Positions 6,755 to 6,934 of a DNA stretch of 6,934 nt are shown here, one piece after another (position 1 is the first letter of the stretch; every line of letters starts with the position of its first letter). The translations under genes and the position numbers were made by a program. The stretch comes from DATKMG01 sp035541995 (lineage in GTDB: Bacteria; Acidobacteriota; Terriglobia; Versatilivoradales; Versatilivoraceae): assembly GCA_035541995.1 (NCBI GenBank), contig DATKMG010000159.1, forward strand, positions 1 to 6,934, in the 5' to 3' direction. Below the pieces are notes generated by a model. The model made no database searches, was not told where the DNA came from, and saw only the letters and a program-made list of their open reading frames with translations.

Positions 6755-6934
6755 ATGAACGAACAGATCGAACACACAATCTACTGGTTTCATAACGTAT
6801 ACCCCGAGGGTATCCCCATACTCTCTCAGCTGAGGGCTATTTCCTGGTTGACGCCAACCATTGCGACCATTGATGGTCTGCTGCCCATCAATCAGCTCGA
6901 GGCAGGGTTGAAGCATGTGGCCAACAGCTGGGTC
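6755..6934 (+). CDS. Unrecognised protein, N-terminal 60 codons (3' truncated by window)
   Basis: An ATG at 6755 opens a frame with no stop to the window end, giving MNEQIEHTIYWFHNVYPEGI and 40 further residues. The fragment has no signal peptide and is rich in aromatic and hydrophobic residues (three Trp, at 11, 31 and 59, with IPILSQL and WLTPTIATIDGLLPI in the middle). It could be a globular protein with a buried helix. The ribosome-binding site is poor (AGAAGAAG at about 6737-6744, roughly 10 nt upstream). An ATG at 6745 in another frame stops after 16 codons and is not preferred. I do not recognise a family. It follows the second repeat copy on the same strand as all other genes. Confidence 0.55.
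   Translation, partial: MNEQIEHTIYWFHNVYPEGIPILSQLRAISWLTPTIATIDGLLPINQLEAGLKHVANSWV

Overview
The window looks like a chromosomal segment of a Gram-negative bacterium of intermediate G+C content. A lipoprotein membrane-fusion protein, an AcrB-type inner-membrane pump and a secreted LolA-like periplasmic protein only make sense in a cell with two membranes. The mixture suggests a deltaproteobacterium-like, Nitrospirota-like or similar environmental lineage, but that placement is a guess because there is no rRNA or other marker here. All genes that I can support are on the + strand.

Layout: (1) 3-137, the last 44 codons of a sensor histidine kinase, containing the end of the ATP-binding domain. 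(2) 138-253, a short intergenic stretch with a perfect 14-bp palindrome. (3) 254-901, a 215-residue, highly charged, all-helical coiled-coil protein of unknown function. (4) 1019-2260 and 2266-5400, a two-gene efflux operon: a lipoprotein periplasmic adaptor (AcrA/MexA type) and a full-length RND pump (AcrB type, HAE-1 class), 5 nt apart. The proton-relay residues of the pump and the TolC-docking motif of the adaptor are intact. (5) 5401-5621, a gene-poor spacer that begins with the first copy of a 27-bp direct repeat. (6) 5622-6461, a secreted LolA-like 'outer membrane lipoprotein-sorting' family protein. (7) 6462-6754, a spacer with a hairpin and the second copy of the 27-bp repeat. (8) 6755 to the window end, the first 60 codons of an unrecognised protein.

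Functional reading: the adaptor and pump should form the inner-membrane and periplasmic parts of a proton-driven tripartite exporter. No outer-membrane TolC-type channel is present, so it must be encoded elsewhere or outside the window. The LolA-like protein may bind a lipid or lipoprotein in the periplasm. Members of its family are often found beside RND/MMPL exporters, so a link to the pump is reasonable but unproven. The kinase and coiled-coil genes upstream could represent an envelope-stress context, which is inference from position only.

The most unusual structure is the pair of nearly identical 27-bp direct repeats (26/27 identical, 1110 bp apart) that bracket the LolA-like gene. I see no clear evidence of an entirely new system. 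The two points most worth following are this repeat-bracketed cassette and the uncharacterised coiled-coil gene next to the pump operon.
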